From Lactuca virosa (Eukaryota > Streptophyta > Magnoliopsida > Asterales > Asteraceae): a DNA stretch of 64,000 nt. Position numbers and translations under genes: made by a program. The notes beneath the pieces were generated by a model, which saw only the letters and a program-made list of their open reading frames with translations, did not search any database and was not told where the DNA came from. Below, piece by piece: positions 63,231 through 64,000 of the stretch. How positions within the stretch are numbered: position 1 is the first letter of the stretch; every line of letters begins with the position of its first letter. Where the stretch lies: contig CAKMRJ010004445.1 in assembly GCA_928212115.1 (NCBI GenBank), positions 85,332,785 through 85,396,784 on the forward strand, in the 5' to 3' direction.

Positions 63231-64000
63231 TGTCACACCCTAAAACTGGAACGGCGGAATCGTTCGGGGGTGGAGGACGTCATGTACAGTATCACAACAA
63301 TGCAAAGTAGTAAACAAGCAACAACATCATCCATTGCATTAATAATATAATTTCATACAAGTGTGTTCTGTCAAGTTATATAGACACCAAAAATATAAAT
63401 CAAAATAAAAGATGAGTCTTGAACGAGCTCCATCTTCTCAAAACCTGGCACCGGTACCTGTCTACTAGTAACCTGAGAATACAAGTTATTTTGAAAGCGA
63501 GTATCAGCTTTAAAGCTGGTGAGATCATAAGTATGTTAGTGTCTGCGTTTGTATGAAAGTGTTTGTAAGATGTAATGTATAAGTTTGAAAAATGTTTGTA
63601 ATTGTTTTGAATTCTCCTAGAAAACCCTATGTTTCCTACTAACAGTAGCCTTCTACCAAGACATCTAGTGGTTGTGTGTGTGTCTCTTGAAAGAGTATGT
63701 ATTTTCCCAAATCTGACTATCATTAACCAAAAATATAGTTTTTACATTATTGTTTATTGTGTGAAGATCACAAAGTGAATGTAATGGGAAAATGAAATAG
63801 TACTGTAGTGTTGTATTAAGTAACTACTGCTGTACTAACTACCTTAAAACCAATTGTTATTTAAAGTACCATGTGATCGGCCTGTACCATACTTCCGACT
63901 TATAAACACGACGATGTAAGACGTCGGAAGAAATGACGTTTGGCACCCGTAGACTTGCAAGTCCCACTGTAGCGAGCAGCAAGGTGTAGGATAGTCAATC
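63231..64000 (-). repeat. G3 5' LTR, end portion (cut by window end)
   Basis: It starts TGTCACACCCTAAAACTGG on the plus strand. It carries the hairpin pair in variant form: CGACG...CGTCG (63909-63926) and GACTTGCAAGTC (63952-63963). Confidence 0.9.

Larger units (their letters stand above)
56333..64000 (-). mobile_element. G3: chromovirus-type gypsy retrotransposon
   Basis: On the minus strand: 5' LTR (63231 to beyond the window), Met-tRNA primer site, ORF0, gag, protease, RT, RNase H, integrase, chromodomain, polypurine tract, 3' LTR start at 56932. The chromodomain and the Gag knuckle pattern point to the Tekay/Del-like clade. It is the best-preserved gypsy element here but has one RT frameshift and stops in ORF0, RT and integrase. 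Its 3' LTR lacks the expected end and seems truncated where the plus-strand LTR ends. Confidence 0.9.

Overview
This window is plant nuclear DNA made of nested LTR retrotransposons. I found no host gene, rRNA, tRNA or CRISPR array. The mix (Sirevirus-type Ty1/copia elements with a large extra 3' ORF, chromodomain Ty3/gypsy elements, initiator-Met-tRNA primer sites) is that of a large repeat-rich eudicot genome. Asteraceae, perhaps lettuce or a relative, is my guess from general resemblance; no host gene confirms it.

Layout. (1) 1-12783, minus strand: a 12.8 kb Sirevirus ('Sire1'), its 3' LTR cut by the window start; it has gag, pol and an extra 3' ORF, all broken. (2) 12784-14139: unassigned AT-rich DNA, a piece of copia LTR, and the start of a minus-strand gypsy LTR that interrupts a pol gene. 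(3) 14140-16253 and 55621-56156: the pol tail and the two halves of one plus-strand gypsy 3' LTR, now 39 kb apart. (4) 16254-55620, inserted in that LTR: a minus-strand gypsy complex of LTR-A, internal region 1, LTR-B (with a three-unit internal tandem duplication), a partial internal region 2, and LTR-C. (5) 19573-40333, inserted in LTR-A: a second Sirevirus ('Sire2', plus strand, target duplication AAAAT). (6) 24976-32788, inserted in the pol gene of Sire2: a copia-type element without intact genes ('LARD-like', target duplication GCAGC, nearly identical LTRs). (7) 56157-56332: a long fold-back sequence. (8) 56333-64000, minus strand: a more complete gypsy chromovirus ('G3') with ORF0, gag, protease, RT, RNase H, integrase and chromodomain, damaged by one frameshift and several stops; its 5' LTR runs off the window.

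The nesting dates itself. The LTRs of the innermost element differ by 3 substitutions in about 758 bp; those of its host Sire2 differ by about 16 in 622 bp. No element here looks able to transpose by itself, since every pol gene is broken or missing parts.

The most interesting material is not protein coding. The LARD-like element carries a run of hairpins; two families of them keep an identical apical loop on unrelated but self-complementary stems. The gypsy LTRs carry a pair of hairpins preserved by compensatory change between families. The two Sireviruses share an extra ORF with conserved N- and C-terminal domains and no visible signal peptide, and both have an acceptor-like TTTGCAG placed in the same phase at the gag-pol boundary.
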